From: Kribbella antibiotica
Lineage (GTDB): Bacteria; Actinomycetota; Actinomycetes; Propionibacteriales; Kribbellaceae
NCBI RefSeq assembly: GCF_004349055.1
Contig: NZ_SMKX01000073.1
Span: 1 to 39,005, forward strand
DNA: 39,005 nucleotides
Direction of reading: 5' to 3'
Shown piece by piece: positions 24,334-32,978 of this stretch (the first letter of the stretch is position 1; each line of letters begins with the position of its first letter). The position numbers and the translations under genes are program-made. The notes under the pieces were generated by a model, which did not search any database, had not been told where the DNA came from, and was given only the letters and a program-made list of their open reading frames with translations.

Positions 24334-25445
24334 ATCCCCACCTCCGCCCGGATCCGCTGCACGATCCCCGGCAGCACCCTGCAGAACCGGTCGATCTCGC
24401 CGTACGTCGTCGTCCGGGCCAGCGAGACTCGGACGTTCCCATGGGTGAGCACACCCATCGCTGCCAACACGTGTGACGGTCGCAACGTACTCGACGTACA
24501 GGCGGACCCGCTGGAGACGGAGAAGCCCTCAGCGTCCAGTGCGGTCACCAGCGCCTCGCCGTCCACGTACAGACACGAGAACGTGAGCACGTGCGGCAGC
24601 CGGTCCTCCGGATCACCCACTACCTCCACATCCGGCACATCCGCCCCGACCCGCTGCCGGATCTCCGCGATCCAGCCCCGGTGCTGCCGGTCGAGCTCAG
24701 CTGCCTCCGCCAACCGCGCCTGCAGCGCAGCCGCAGCAGCCAGCAGGTTGGGCACGTCCGGGAACCCGGGGGAGAGTCCGTCCTCCCGCTCGTCCATCGG
24801 CCAGGCTGGTGCGATCCGTGTGCCCTTGCGCACAGCCAGCAGTCCCACACCGGCCGGCCCGCCCCACTTGTGAGCGCTTGCCGTCAGCACCGACCACCCA
24901 TCTGAAACAACCTCATGTCCGATCGACGCCGCTGCGTCGACAAAGAGTGGCACCGGGCCGCACGCCGCTGCGGCCGCCTCAATCGGCTGCCGGGTGCCCA
25001 CCTCATGGTTAGCAGATTGCAACACGGCCACCGCGACTCCCGGCTTCCGCACCGCCGCAGCGAACGCATCCAGGTCCACCCGCCCATGCAGGTCCACCCC
25101 GATCTCCACCCCGGCCTCACCCGCCGTGTGCAGTACGGCGGAGTGCTCCACCGCGCTATGCACCACAGCGCCTCCGACACGCCGTCGAGCAGTCAGTACG
25201 GCGGACAGTCCGGCGTGGATGGCCGCCGTACCGGAGGTGGTCAGGTAGAGCTCGTCAGGGCGCACTCCGAGGCCCTGGGCAAGCACTGCCCGGGCGTTGT
25301 CGAGCAGGAGCCGAGCCGTCCGTCCTTCGTGGTGCAGGCGGACCGGATCGGCCCACCCGGAATCCACTGCCGAGAGCAACATTTCCCGCGCGGCGGGATG
25401 CAGGGGCTCCGCCGAGGCGGCGTCGAGGTACGCACGCTCATTCAC
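24330..25445 (-). CDS. Cysteine desulfurase (IscS/NifS-like)
   Basis: A 371-aa PLP enzyme that takes sulfur from cysteine as an enzyme persulfide. PLP-binding Lys193 lies in SAHKWGGPAGVG, and the mobile-loop nucleophile Cys316 in SSGSACTSSTLRPSHVL, typical of group I (IscS-type) enzymes. Histidines in VVHSAVEHSAVLH and NHEVGT match the cofactor stacking and binding sites. The GTG start at 25445 has no Shine-Dalgarno; a TAGCGT -10-like hexamer (complement of 25453-25458) ends 7 nt upstream, so a leaderless mRNA is possible. First gene of the operon with TusA, GNAT and Sir2, and divergent from ctaC. The immediate partner is most likely TusA rather than a general Fe-S scaffold (inference). Confidence 0.94.
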   Translation of the reverse strand: MNERAYLDAASAEPLHPAAREMLLSAVDSGWADPVRLHHEGRTARLLLDNARAVLAQGLGVRPDELYLTTSGTAAIHAGLSAVLTARRRVGGAVVHSAVEHSAVLHTAGEAGVEIGVDLHGRVDLDAFAAAVRKPGVAVAVLQSANHEVGTRQPIEAAAAACGPVPLFVDAAASIGHEVVSDGWSVLTASAHKWGGPAGVGLLAVRKGTRIAPAWPMDEREDGLSPGFPDVPNLLAAAAALQARLAEAAELDRQHRGWIAEIRQRVGADVPDVEVVGDPEDRLPHVLTFSCLYVDGEALVTALDAEGFSVSSGSACTSSTLRPSHVLAAMGVLTHGNVRVSLARTTTYGEIDRFCRVLPGIVQRIRAEVGM

Positions 25446-25575
25446 AAGGGAAACGCTAAGGGCTACCTGTGCGCAAACGGGCGAATGGTGTCCAGTAGGG
25501 TTTGGTCGTCAGTCTCACTTGGGAAGGGAAAGGCGCCCCGTGGGTTCGAACGGCACGTCCGGAGTGGAGGAGCGC

Positions 25576-26445
25576 ATGGCAGGCCATTTGGCAGATACCG
25601 CCCGCGCCACACGTCCGGCGAAACGACGGCTTCTGGCCGCGGCTGCAACGGTGCTCGGCGCCGTTGCGCTGACGGGTTGTTCGTCGGAGACCACTGAGCA
25701 GTGGAAGCGTCTCGGTCTTCCCGAGGCTGCGTCGAACCGGACCGAGGCTGTCCGCAGCCTCTGGATCGGTGCCTGGATCGCTGCGCTGATCGTCGGCGTC
25801 GCGGTGTGGGCCCTGATCCTGTACGTCGTGGTGCGGTACCGCAAGCGCGACGACAAGGCCCCCAAGCAGGTGCGGTACAACCTGCCGCTGGAGGTCCTCT
25901 ACACGCTGGCGCCGTTCGCGATCATCGGTGTGCTCTTCTTCTACACCGTCGAGCACGGCAACGAGATCACCAAGATGTCCGGTGCCTCGCAGCACAACAT
26001 CAACGTGGTCGGGCAGCAGTGGCAGTGGACCTTCAACTACAAGGACACGGTCAACGGGCAGCAGGGCGTCTGGGAGACCGGAACGCTTGAGAAGCCCGCT
26101 CAGCTGTGGCTGCCGGTGAACGAGTCGGTGCAGTTCGACCTGACCTCACCGGACGTCATCCACTCCTTCTGGGTCCCGGCGTTCTACTTCAAGCTCGACG
26201 TCATCCCGGGCCGGACCAACAAGTTCGAGGTCACTCCGACCAAGACCGGGACGTTCGCCGGCAAGTGCGCAGAGCTCTGTGGGCTCTACCACAGCCGGAT
26301 GATCTTCTCCGTCAAGGTGGTCACCCGCGCGGAGTACGACCAGCACCTCAAGGAGCTGGCCGACCGCGGTCAGACCGGTGCCGCCGTCGGCGGCCAGGAC
26401 GCCACCACGATCCCCGGTCACGGTGAGCAGGAGGGCGAGAAATGA
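25576..26445 (+). CDS. ctaC: Cytochrome aa3 oxidase subunit II (CtaC)
   Basis: A 289-aa lipoprotein subunit that receives electrons from the bc1 complex through its dinuclear CuA centre. The N-terminus has a lipobox LTGC (Cys35), two transmembrane helices follow (IAALIVGVAVWALILYVVV and TLAPFAIIGVLFFY), then a periplasmic cupredoxin domain with GQQWQWTFNY, DVIHSFWVP and the CuA motif CAELCGLYHSRM. No cytochrome c domain is fused, as expected for actinobacteria where QcrC supplies it. The ATG at 25576 has GGAGGA 4 nt upstream; an in-frame GTG at about 25541 is less likely. The stop overlaps the ctaD start (ATGA). Confidence 0.96.
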   Translation: MAGHLADTARATRPAKRRLLAAAATVLGAVALTGCSSETTEQWKRLGLPEAASNRTEAVRSLWIGAWIAALIVGVAVWALILYVVVRYRKRDDKAPKQVRYNLPLEVLYTLAPFAIIGVLFFYTVEHGNEITKMSGASQHNINVVGQQWQWTFNYKDTVNGQQGVWETGTLEKPAQLWLPVNESVQFDLTSPDVIHSFWVPAFYFKLDVIPGRTNKFEVTPTKTGTFAGKCAELCGLYHSRMIFSVKVVTRAEYDQHLKELADRGQTGAAVGGQDATTIPGHGEQEGEK

Positions 26446-28217
26446 GCGGCTACGCCGAGCGCAGCGGCGCTGTCGGTAGCACTGCGCTGCCGAGGCGGCG
26501 CAGCAAGGGCCAGCTCGCGGTGACGTGGCTGACCACGACCGATCACAAGCTGATCGGGCACATGTACCTGATCACCTCGTTCGCGTTCTTCCTGATCGGC
26601 GGCGTGATGGCGCTGCTGATCCGGGCCGAGCTGGCCAAGCCAGGTCTGCAGATCGTGAACGAAGAGGTCTACAACCAGCTCTTCACGATGCACGGCACGA
26701 TCATGCTGCTGCTCTTCGCGACGCCGCTGTTCGTCGGCTTCGCGAACGTGATCATGCCGGTCCAGATCGGCGCCCCTGACGTCGCGTTCCCGCGACTCAA
26801 CATGTTCAGCTTCTGGCTGTTCCTGTTCGGCGGCCTGATCACGATCAGCGGGTTCTTCACCCCGGGCGGTGCGGCCGACTTCGGCTGGTTCGCCTACGCG
26901 CCGCTGTCGAACGCGGTCCGTTCGCCGGGGGTCGGTGGCGACCTGTGGATCATGGGCCTGTGGATGGCCGGTCTGGGCACCATCCTCGGTGCGGTGAACT
27001 TCGTGACGACGATCATCACGATGCGCGCCCCCGGGATGACGATGTTCCGGATGCCGATGTTCACCTGGAACATCCTGGTGACGTCGATCCTCGTCCTGAT
27101 CGCGTTCCCGATCCTGGCCGGCGCGCTGCTGATGCTGGAGGCGGATCGAGCCTTGGGGGCTCACGTCTTCGACGCCGCGAACGGTGGTCCACTGCTGTGG
27201 CAGCACCTGTTCTGGTTCTTCGGGCATCCAGAGGTCTACATCATCGCGCTGCCGTTCTTCGGCATCATCACCGAGATCCTCCCGGTCTTCAGCCGCAAGC
27301 CGCTGTTCGGCTACATCGGTCTGGTCTCCGCGACGCTCGGTATCGCCGTCCTCTCGGTGGCGGTGTGGGCACACCACATGTTTGTCACCGGCGCGGTGAA
27401 CCTGCCGTTCTTCTCCTTCATGACGTTCCTGATCGCGGTCCCGACCGGCGTGAAGTTCTTCAACTGGATCGGCACCATCTGGGGCGGATCGGTCTCGTTC
27501 GAGACGCCGATGCTCTGGTCGGTCGGCTTCCTGACGACCTTCCTGTTCGGCGGTCTGACCGGCATCATCCTGGCCTCGCCGGCGCTGGACTACCAGCTGT
27601 CCGACTCGTACTTCGTGGTCGCGCACTTCCACTACGTCGTCTTCGGCACCGTGGTGTTCGCGATGTTCGCCGGGTTCTACTTCTGGTGGCCGAAGATGAC
27701 CGGCCGGATGCTCGACGAGCGCCTCGGCAAGCTGCACTTCTGGCTGCTGTTCATCGGCTTCCACACGACCTTCCTGGTGCAGCACTGGCTGGGTGTCGAG
27801 GGCATGCCGCGCCGCTACGCGTCGTACGGGGCGAACGAGGGCTTCACCACGCTGAACGAGGTCTCCAGCGTCGGTGCCTTCGTGCTCGGCCTGTCGATGC
27901 TGCCGTTCTTCTACAACGTCTACAAGTCCCGCAAGTCGCCGAAGGTCAACGTCGACGACCCGTGGGGCTGGGGCCGTTCGCTGGAGTGGGCGACCAGCTC
28001 GCCCCCGCCGCGGCACAACTTCGACAAGCTGCCGCGGATTCGCTCCGAGAGCCCAGCCTTCGACCTGCACCACCCCGAGCTCGCGCTCGCCGAGTACCCG
28101 GCCAACCGGGCCTCTGCGGACAACCTGCTCGACGCCGGTGAGGACCAGGGCCGGGTCGCCCTCCTCGAGGAGAACGTAGCGAAGAACGAGAAGAACGAAG
28201 GGAAGAGCGAAGCGTGA
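26442..28217 (+). CDS. ctaD: Cytochrome aa3 oxidase subunit I (CtaD)
   Basis: A 591-aa catalytic membrane subunit with about 12 transmembrane helices, carrying heme a, heme a3 and CuB and pumping protons. Motifs include FTMHGTIM (heme a ligand region), HPEVYI (CuB His cross-linked to Tyr), VWAHHMFV (CuB histidines) and VAHFHYVVFG (heme a3 and heme a ligands). The ~70-residue cytoplasmic tail is hydrophilic. ATG overlaps the ctaC stop and its stop overlaps the ctaF start (GTGA). A long reading frame on the opposite strand (26418-28073) is a codon-bias artefact. Confidence 0.98.
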   Translation: MSGYAERSGAVGSTALPRRRSKGQLAVTWLTTTDHKLIGHMYLITSFAFFLIGGVMALLIRAELAKPGLQIVNEEVYNQLFTMHGTIMLLLFATPLFVGFANVIMPVQIGAPDVAFPRLNMFSFWLFLFGGLITISGFFTPGGAADFGWFAYAPLSNAVRSPGVGGDLWIMGLWMAGLGTILGAVNFVTTIITMRAPGMTMFRMPMFTWNILVTSILVLIAFPILAGALLMLEADRALGAHVFDAANGGPLLWQHLFWFFGHPEVYIIALPFFGIITEILPVFSRKPLFGYIGLVSATLGIAVLSVAVWAHHMFVTGAVNLPFFSFMTFLIAVPTGVKFFNWIGTIWGGSVSFETPMLWSVGFLTTFLFGGLTGIILASPALDYQLSDSYFVVAHFHYVVFGTVVFAMFAGFYFWWPKMTGRMLDERLGKLHFWLLFIGFHTTFLVQHWLGVEGMPRRYASYGANEGFTTLNEVSSVGAFVLGLSMLPFFYNVYKSRKSPKVNVDDPWGWGRSLEWATSSPPPRHNFDKLPRIRSESPAFDLHHPELALAEYPANRASADNLLDAGEDQGRVALLEENVAKNEKNEGKSEA

Positions 28218-28609
28218 AGGTCGAAGCCTGGGTCTTCGGGATCCTGAGCGTGTTCGTGCTCGTCGTCACGCCGATCTACTGGCTGATGTCGGAGGACCCG
28301 ACCGGGACCACCGCACTGACGATGACGTTCTTCCTGTCGCTGCTGGTGGCGTTCTACCTGAGCGTCAGCGCCCGCCGGATGGACGCCCGTCCGGAGGACC
28401 GCAAGGAAGCCGAGATCGTGGAAGGCGCCGGCGAGCTCGGCTTCTTCCCGCCGCACTCGTGGTGGCCGCTGTACTGCGCGCTGGCGCTGTCGGTGATCGT
28501 CCTCGGCCTGGTCTTCGGCTGGTGGCTGTTCATCGCCGGCTGTGCGATCGGCATCGTCACGCTGTCGGGGTTCATCTTCGAGTTCTACCGCGGTGACCAC
28601 GCGCACTGA
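28214..28609 (+). CDS. ctaF: Cytochrome aa3 oxidase subunit IV (CtaF)
   Basis: A 131-aa actinobacterial-specific oxidase subunit with four predicted membrane helices: two near the N-terminus (VFGILSVFVLVVTPIYWLM and LTMTFFLSLLVAFYLSV) and two near the C-terminus. The loop carries GAGELGFFPPHSWWPLY, typical of this family. GTG start overlaps the ctaD stop by 4 nt, and the gene ends the ctaC-D-F operon, followed closely by a strong terminator. Confidence 0.96.
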   Translation: MKVEAWVFGILSVFVLVVTPIYWLMSEDPTGTTALTMTFFLSLLVAFYLSVSARRMDARPEDRKEAEIVEGAGELGFFPPHSWWPLYCALALSVIVLGLVFGWWLFIAGCAIGIVTLSGFIFEFYRGDHAH

Positions 28610-28621
28610 GTGAGAAGTCGT

Positions 28622-28661
28622 ACGAAAACGCCGTCCGGCCCCAACCGGACGGCGTTTTCGT
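28622..28661 (+). terminator. Strong terminator after ctaCDF
   Basis: A 17-bp perfect stem: arms at 28622-28638 (ending GCCGTCCGG) and 28645-28661 (starting CCGGACGGC) with loop CCCCAA. The arms carry AAAA and TTTT, so it can terminate in both directions. It separates the oxidase operon from the L,D-transpeptidase gene. Confidence 0.95.
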
Positions 28662-28724
28662 GCGTCTCAGGGACGTCGGGCTACTCTGGTCGGCGGTCGA
28701 CAAATCACAGGGGAGTACTGGGGA

Positions 28725-29960
28725 ATGGTGAGCAGGAAACACGGCCTGGCCGTGGTGGGTATCGCGGTGATGCTGCTGGCCGGTACGGCGTGCAGCGACT
28801 CCGAGGGCGGCGGCAAGGCCGGCCCGGGTGCTCCACAAAGCGGCGGTACGGCGGGAACGTCGACGACCCCCGGTGCTTCGACGACTCCGTCGGACAACCC
28901 GGCTGCGGCGAATGTCGCGGTGGTTCCGGCCAAGGGCGCCAAGGCGGTCGCGCCGGACAAGCCGGTGACCGTGACCACCTCGGTGGGCACGATCAAGTCC
29001 GTCACGCTCAAGGACGACGACGGTGACACCGTCGACGGCAGCCTGAACGCCGACAAGACGGTGTGGACCGCGGGACCAGGCGTGAAGCCCGGTGCGACGT
29101 ACACGCTGAGCGGTTCGGCCGAGGGCACCGACGGTGCCAGCGTGCCGATCTCCTCGACCTTCAGCACGCTGAAGGCCACCAAGAACCTGAAGGCCTCGGT
29201 CGTCCCGCTGAACGGTGAGACCGTCGGTGTCGCGCTCCCGATCCAGATCTACTGGAACAACCCGGTCACCGACCGGGCCGCGGTCGAGAAGCGGCTCAAG
29301 ATCACGACGTCGGTGCCGGTCGAAGGCACCTGGCACTGGCTGAACAGCAAGCAGGTCAACTACCGGCCCAAGGTCTACTGGCCGGCCGGCACCAAGGTCA
29401 CGGTGAACATCGACACCGCCGGCGTCAACGCAGGCAACGGCACCTGGGGTGCCGCGAGCCGGGAGATCAAGTTCGCGATCGGCAAGTCGGTCGTCAGCAA
29501 GGTCGACGTCAAGAAGCACACGATGACGGTCACCATCAACGGCAAGCTCGCCCGCACCATCCCGATCACTGCCGGCAAGGACGGGTTCACCACCCGCAGC
29601 GGGACGAAGGTGATCATGGAGAAGTTCACCACCAAGCGGATGGACGCCGCCACGATCGGCCTCAAGCCCGGTGACCCGAACTACTACAACATCCCCGACG
29701 TGAAGTGGGCCCAGCGGGTGACGAGCTCCGGCGAATTCGTCCACGGCGCCCCCTGGTCGAACGGCGCCCAGGGCAGCGCCAACGTCAGCCACGGCTGCGT
29801 CGGTATGAGCCTCGCCAACGGCCAGTGGTTCTACAACCAGACCCTGCGCGGCGACCCCATCGTCGTCACCGGCACCACCAAGTACATGACCGAAGGCAAC
29901 GGCTGGGCCGACTGGAACTTCCCCTACGCGAAGTACCAGCAAGGCTCCGCACTCGCCTGA
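28725..29960 (+). CDS. Lipoprotein L,D-transpeptidase (Ig-like domain plus YkuD)
   Basis: A 411-aa cell-wall enzyme that forms 3-3 peptidoglycan cross-links or attaches proteins to the wall. The signal peptide ends in lipobox AGTAC (Cys25). A low-complexity Gly/Ser/Thr/Pro linker (~27-65) leads to one or two Ig-like domains (~70-265), then the YkuD catalytic domain (~265-400) with VHGAPW and SHGCVGMSLANG, nucleophile Cys358. This layout is that of mycobacterial LdtMt2-type enzymes, which resist most penicillins but are sensitive to carbapenems (family knowledge). ATG at 28725 has GGGGAG 9 nt upstream; GTG 28728 is an alternative. Confidence 0.95.
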   Translation: MVSRKHGLAVVGIAVMLLAGTACSDSEGGGKAGPGAPQSGGTAGTSTTPGASTTPSDNPAAANVAVVPAKGAKAVAPDKPVTVTTSVGTIKSVTLKDDDGDTVDGSLNADKTVWTAGPGVKPGATYTLSGSAEGTDGASVPISSTFSTLKATKNLKASVVPLNGETVGVALPIQIYWNNPVTDRAAVEKRLKITTSVPVEGTWHWLNSKQVNYRPKVYWPAGTKVTVNIDTAGVNAGNGTWGAASREIKFAIGKSVVSKVDVKKHTMTVTINGKLARTIPITAGKDGFTTRSGTKVIMEKFTTKRMDAATIGLKPGDPNYYNIPDVKWAQRVTSSGEFVHGAPWSNGAQGSANVSHGCVGMSLANGQWFYNQTLRGDPIVVTGTTKYMTEGNGWADWNFPYAKYQQGSALA

Positions 29961-29982
29961 TCAACCAGTAGCCCGACAGCTT

Positions 29983-30014
29983 GGCCCGGTACCCGTAGAG
30001 GGTGCCGGGCCTTT
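29983..30014 (+). terminator. Terminator after the L,D-transpeptidase gene
   Basis: Arms GGCCCGGTACCC (29983-29994) and GGGTGCCGGGCC (30000-30011) with one G-U pair and loop GTAGA, followed by TTT. Located 22 nt after the stop codon. Confidence 0.85.
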
Positions 30015-30180
30015 GCCGTTGCCCGAGAAGCGCCTGAGCGCACCTCTGAGCGGATCAGACCGGTTCGGCCTAGACGGGTCTACCCCGACGGGCTCAACCG
30101 CTCAGAACGTCTCTGAGCGGTTCGCCCGGCAGGCGCCGTACCGGTGATCGGCCCTGACAGGGCGCCGTACCGGGGGAGTG
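30015..30180. repeat. Repeat- and hairpin-rich non-coding stretch
   Basis: No gene is visible here between two terminators. CTGAGCG occurs at 30034-30040, 30046-30052 and 30113-30119, and inverted (CGCTCAG) at 30099-30105. Hairpins: TCTGA/TCAGA (30045-30059), TAGAC/GTCTA (30071-30082), and a perfect 11-bp stem AACCGCTCAGA/TCTGAGCGGTT (30096-30122, loop ACGTC). The 13-mer GGCGCCGTACCGG is repeated directly at 30132-30144 and 30161-30173. It could encode a structured RNA or be a protein-binding array; neither is proven. Confidence 0.55.
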
Positions 30181-30186
30181 GGCAAA

Positions 30187-30222
30187 CGAAAACGCCCCCA
30201 GCCGCGGCTGGGGGCGTTCTCG
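30187..30222 (-). terminator. Terminator of the ctaE-qcrCAB operon
   Basis: Perfect 13-bp arms AACGCCCCCAGCC (30191-30203) and GGCTGGGGGCGTT (30206-30218) with a 2-nt centre. On the minus strand the stem is followed by a T-rich run (complement of the A-rich 30185-30192), as expected just after the qcrB stop. Confidence 0.92.
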
Positions 30223-30228
30223 ACAGGA

Positions 30229-31926
30229 CTAGTGCTTGTCCGGCGTGACCTCGCGGAAGGCCTCGGTCTCGGTCAGCTCGTGCACGTCGTCTTCGTGACC
30301 GTGCGAGTGAGCGTCCTCGATCTCCGCTGCTGTCGGCTTCTGTACGGCGTCTGCGTAGTAGAAGGCGCTGAGCTTGGCCCGGACCTTGTTCAGGGCCCGC
30401 AGCGGGGCGCGAACCCCGTTGGTGTCCGTCTCGGGGCCGACCTCGTACGGGACGAGGCGGTCGTGGGTGGTCAGCGTGTAGGCCTCGTGCTCCCCGATCG
30501 GCGTGTGCCGCTCGGAGTACTTGCCCTCGGGGGAGCGGACGATGATGCCCGACTCCAGACCGTGGAGGAGACGCTCCTGGTCGGCACGCTGCAGCGAGAT
30601 CGCGATCCGCCGGGTCAGCCAGAAGGCGAGCACCGGACCGATGAACACCCCGAACCGCAGCACCCAGGTCACGTTGTTCAGCGAGACCCCGAAGTGGGTC
30701 GCCACCAAGTCGTTACCGCCGGCGATCCAGAGCAGGCCGTAGAAGGTGATGAACGCGGCACCGATACCGGTCCGGGTCGGCACGTTGCGCGGCCGGTCCA
30801 GCAGGTGGTGCTCCCGCTTGTCACCGGTGATCCAGCCCTCGATGAACGGATAGAGCGCAACCAGCGTGACGAACGCCGGTGGAATGATCAGCGCGGGTAT
30901 CAGCAGGTTCCAGCTGAGCGTGACACCCCAGAAGTGACTCTCGAAGCCTGGCATCAGGCGCACGGAGCCCTCCAGCCAGCCCATGTACCAGTCAGGCTGC
31001 GAACCCGCCGTGACCTCGGCCGGGTTGTACGGGCCGTAGAGCCACACCGGGTTGATCTGCAGCAGCGCGCCCATCAGCGCGGTGATGCCGAACACGACGA
31101 AGAAGAAGCCACCGGCCTTGGCCATGTAGACCGGCATCAGCGGGTAGCCGACGACGTTCTTCTCGGTCCGGCCAGGACCCGCGAACTGGGTGTGCTTGTG
31201 GTAGACGACCAGGAACAGGTGCGCCGTGACCAGAGCCAGGATCAGCCCCGGGATCAGCAGCACGTGCACGGTGAAGAACCGGGATACGAAGTCGTCACCC
31301 GGGAACTCGCCGCCGAAGATGAAGAACGTCATGTACGAACCGACGATCGGGGAGGCCTGAATCATCCCCTGGGTGATTCGCAGTCCGGTCCCGGACAGCA
31401 GATCGTCGGGGAGGCCGTACCCGAGGAAGCCCTCGATGATGCCGAGGAACAGCATCCCGAAGCCGATCACCCAGTTCAGCTCACGCGGCTTGCGGAACGC
31501 ACCGGTGAAGAAGATCCGGAGCAGGTGCACCATCATCGCGGCGATGAACAGCACGGCCGCCCAGTGGTGGATCTGCCGCATCAGCAGACCGCCGCGGACG
31601 TCGAACGAGATGTCCAGCGTCGAGGCGTAGGCCTCGGACATGTGCAGGCCCTTGAGCAGGCTGTACGAGCCCTGGTACTCGACCTCGGCCATCGACGGCC
31701 GGAACCACAGAGTCAGGAAGATCCCGGTCAGGATCAAGATGATGAAGCTGTACAGCGCGATCTCGCCGAGCATGAAGGACCAGTGGTCGGGGAAGACCTT
31801 GCGCAGGTTCTTCTTCCCGAGCTTGCCGATGCCGAGGCGGTCGTCGAGCCACTTGACCGGCGGCGGGAACTCCGCCGTCGCGGCAGGCCCCTCTTTCTGG
31901 CTAGCAACAGTTTTGGTGTCAGACAC
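30229..31926 (-). CDS. qcrB: Cytochrome bc1 complex cytochrome b subunit (QcrB)
   Basis: A 565-aa membrane subunit of the menaquinol-cytochrome c oxidoreductase. It has the cytochrome b core with heme-ligand histidines (RQIHHWAAVLF and HVLLIPGLILALVTAHLFLV), the Qo-site loop after GYPLMPVYMAK and NPAEVTAGSQPDWYMGWLEG, and a ~140-residue cytoplasmic C-terminal extension typical of actinobacteria. The GTG start at 31926 has GAGGGTG about 4 nt upstream and lies 5 nt after the qcrA stop. In actinobacteria this complex forms a supercomplex with cytochrome aa3; QcrB is the target of Q203-type inhibitors (family knowledge). Confidence 0.97.
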   Translation of the reverse strand: MSDTKTVASQKEGPAATAEFPPPVKWLDDRLGIGKLGKKNLRKVFPDHWSFMLGEIALYSFIILILTGIFLTLWFRPSMAEVEYQGSYSLLKGLHMSEAYASTLDISFDVRGGLLMRQIHHWAAVLFIAAMMVHLLRIFFTGAFRKPRELNWVIGFGMLFLGIIEGFLGYGLPDDLLSGTGLRITQGMIQASPIVGSYMTFFIFGGEFPGDDFVSRFFTVHVLLIPGLILALVTAHLFLVVYHKHTQFAGPGRTEKNVVGYPLMPVYMAKAGGFFFVVFGITALMGALLQINPVWLYGPYNPAEVTAGSQPDWYMGWLEGSVRLMPGFESHFWGVTLSWNLLIPALIIPPAFVTLVALYPFIEGWITGDKREHHLLDRPRNVPTRTGIGAAFITFYGLLWIAGGNDLVATHFGVSLNNVTWVLRFGVFIGPVLAFWLTRRIAISLQRADQERLLHGLESGIIVRSPEGKYSERHTPIGEHEAYTLTTHDRLVPYEVGPETDTNGVRAPLRALNKVRAKLSAFYYADAVQKPTAAEIEDAHSHGHEDDVHELTETEAFREVTPDKH

Positions 31927-31931
31927 TGGTG

Positions 31932-32978
31932 TCACCCTCGTTCCCAGAAGCTCGCGCCGACCGGCTCGTCGAAGGGGGCCTGCGCGATCAGATAGCCCTC
32001 TGCGTCCACGGCCAACGGTAGCTGCGGCAGCGGCCGGGCGGCAGGCCCGAAGACCACCTTGGCGCCGTCGGCCAGGTCGAACGTGGACTGGTGGCACGGG
32101 CAGAGCACGTGGTGCGTGGTCTGCTCGTACAGCGAGATCGGGCAACCCACGTGGGTGCAGATCTTGGAGTAGCACAGGATGCCGTCGATACCCCAGTTCT
32201 CGCGGCCGGCCGGCGCCTGAATCTTGTTCGGCTCGATCCGGACCACGATGACTGCAGCCTTGGCCTTGGCGTTCTGGTACTCGACCGCGCTCTCCTCCTG
32301 CAGCGGAGTGAGGTTGGCCGGCTGGGCGTTGACCAGCTGACCGACCTGCAGGTCGGACGGCTTGATCGGGCGGTCGGTGACGTCGTTGACGACCCGGATG
32401 CCCTTGGCCCAGATGGTGTTGTACAGGCTGCGGCCCGGCAGCGGGCCGAGGTCACGCAGCAGTACGACGGCCGGCAGGCCGAGGAGGCCCATCGCGCCGA
32501 TCAGTGAGCGGCGGATCAGCTTGCGCCGGGAGAATCCGGACTCGGCCACGCCCTCGGAGAAGCCGGCCATGATGTCGGCCTTCTGCTCCGGCGTGGAGTT
32601 GGCGTCGTGCCGCAGTTCGATGACCTCGGTGTCGACCATCAACTGCTTGGCCCACTGGATCGCCCCGGCGCCGATCAGGAACAGCGACAGACCCAGGGTG
32701 ACGCCCAGGGTCAGGTTGTTCGCGTTCCCGGTCAGCGGGCCGAACTGCAGGATGGCGTCGCGCGGGATCGCGAAGTAGGCGACACAGGAACCGAGGGCCA
32801 GCAGGCCGGCCAGCGTGAACATGGTCGCGACCTGACGCTCCGCGCGGTCGGCGGCCTTCGGGTCGAGATCGGTGATCCGGTACTCGTGCGGCTCCAGACC
32901 TGGATCCGCGATCGGCTCGGCCACCTCGACCGCGCCGTGGTGCTCGTCTGCCTTGACCGGCAAGTTCTTCTCGCTCAT
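31932..32978 (-). CDS. qcrA: Rieske iron-sulfur subunit of bc1 complex (QcrA)
   Basis: A 348-aa subunit carrying a [2Fe-2S] cluster that takes one electron from menaquinol. Three predicted N-terminal helices (MFTLAGLLALGSCVAYFAI, LGVTLGLSLFLIGAGAIQW and one after SRRKLIRRS) are the actinobacterial form; SRRKLIRRS followed by a hydrophobic span resembles a Tat-type signal. The Rieske domain has CTHVGCP and CPCHQSTFDL, with the four cluster ligands. ATG at 32978 overlaps the qcrC stop (ATGA). Confidence 0.97.
   Translation of the reverse strand: MSEKNLPVKADEHHGAVEVAEPIADPGLEPHEYRITDLDPKAADRAERQVATMFTLAGLLALGSCVAYFAIPRDAILQFGPLTGNANNLTLGVTLGLSLFLIGAGAIQWAKQLMVDTEVIELRHDANSTPEQKADIMAGFSEGVAESGFSRRKLIRRSLIGAMGLLGLPAVVLLRDLGPLPGRSLYNTIWAKGIRVVNDVTDRPIKPSDLQVGQLVNAQPANLTPLQEESAVEYQNAKAKAAVIVVRIEPNKIQAPAGRENWGIDGILCYSKICTHVGCPISLYEQTTHHVLCPCHQSTFDLADGAKVVFGPAARPLPQLPLAVDAEGYLIAQAPFDEPVGASFWERG

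Noticed and set aside
26418..28073. Minus-strand open frame opposite ctaD
   Set aside because: Composition is dominated by Arg, Glu, Asp, His and Gln, it has no domain, and it mirrors the third-position GC of ctaD.
30178..31995. Plus-strand open frame opposite qcrB
   Set aside because: qcrB on the other strand has all cytochrome b motifs; this frame begins inside its terminator and is Glu/Arg/His-rich with no fold.
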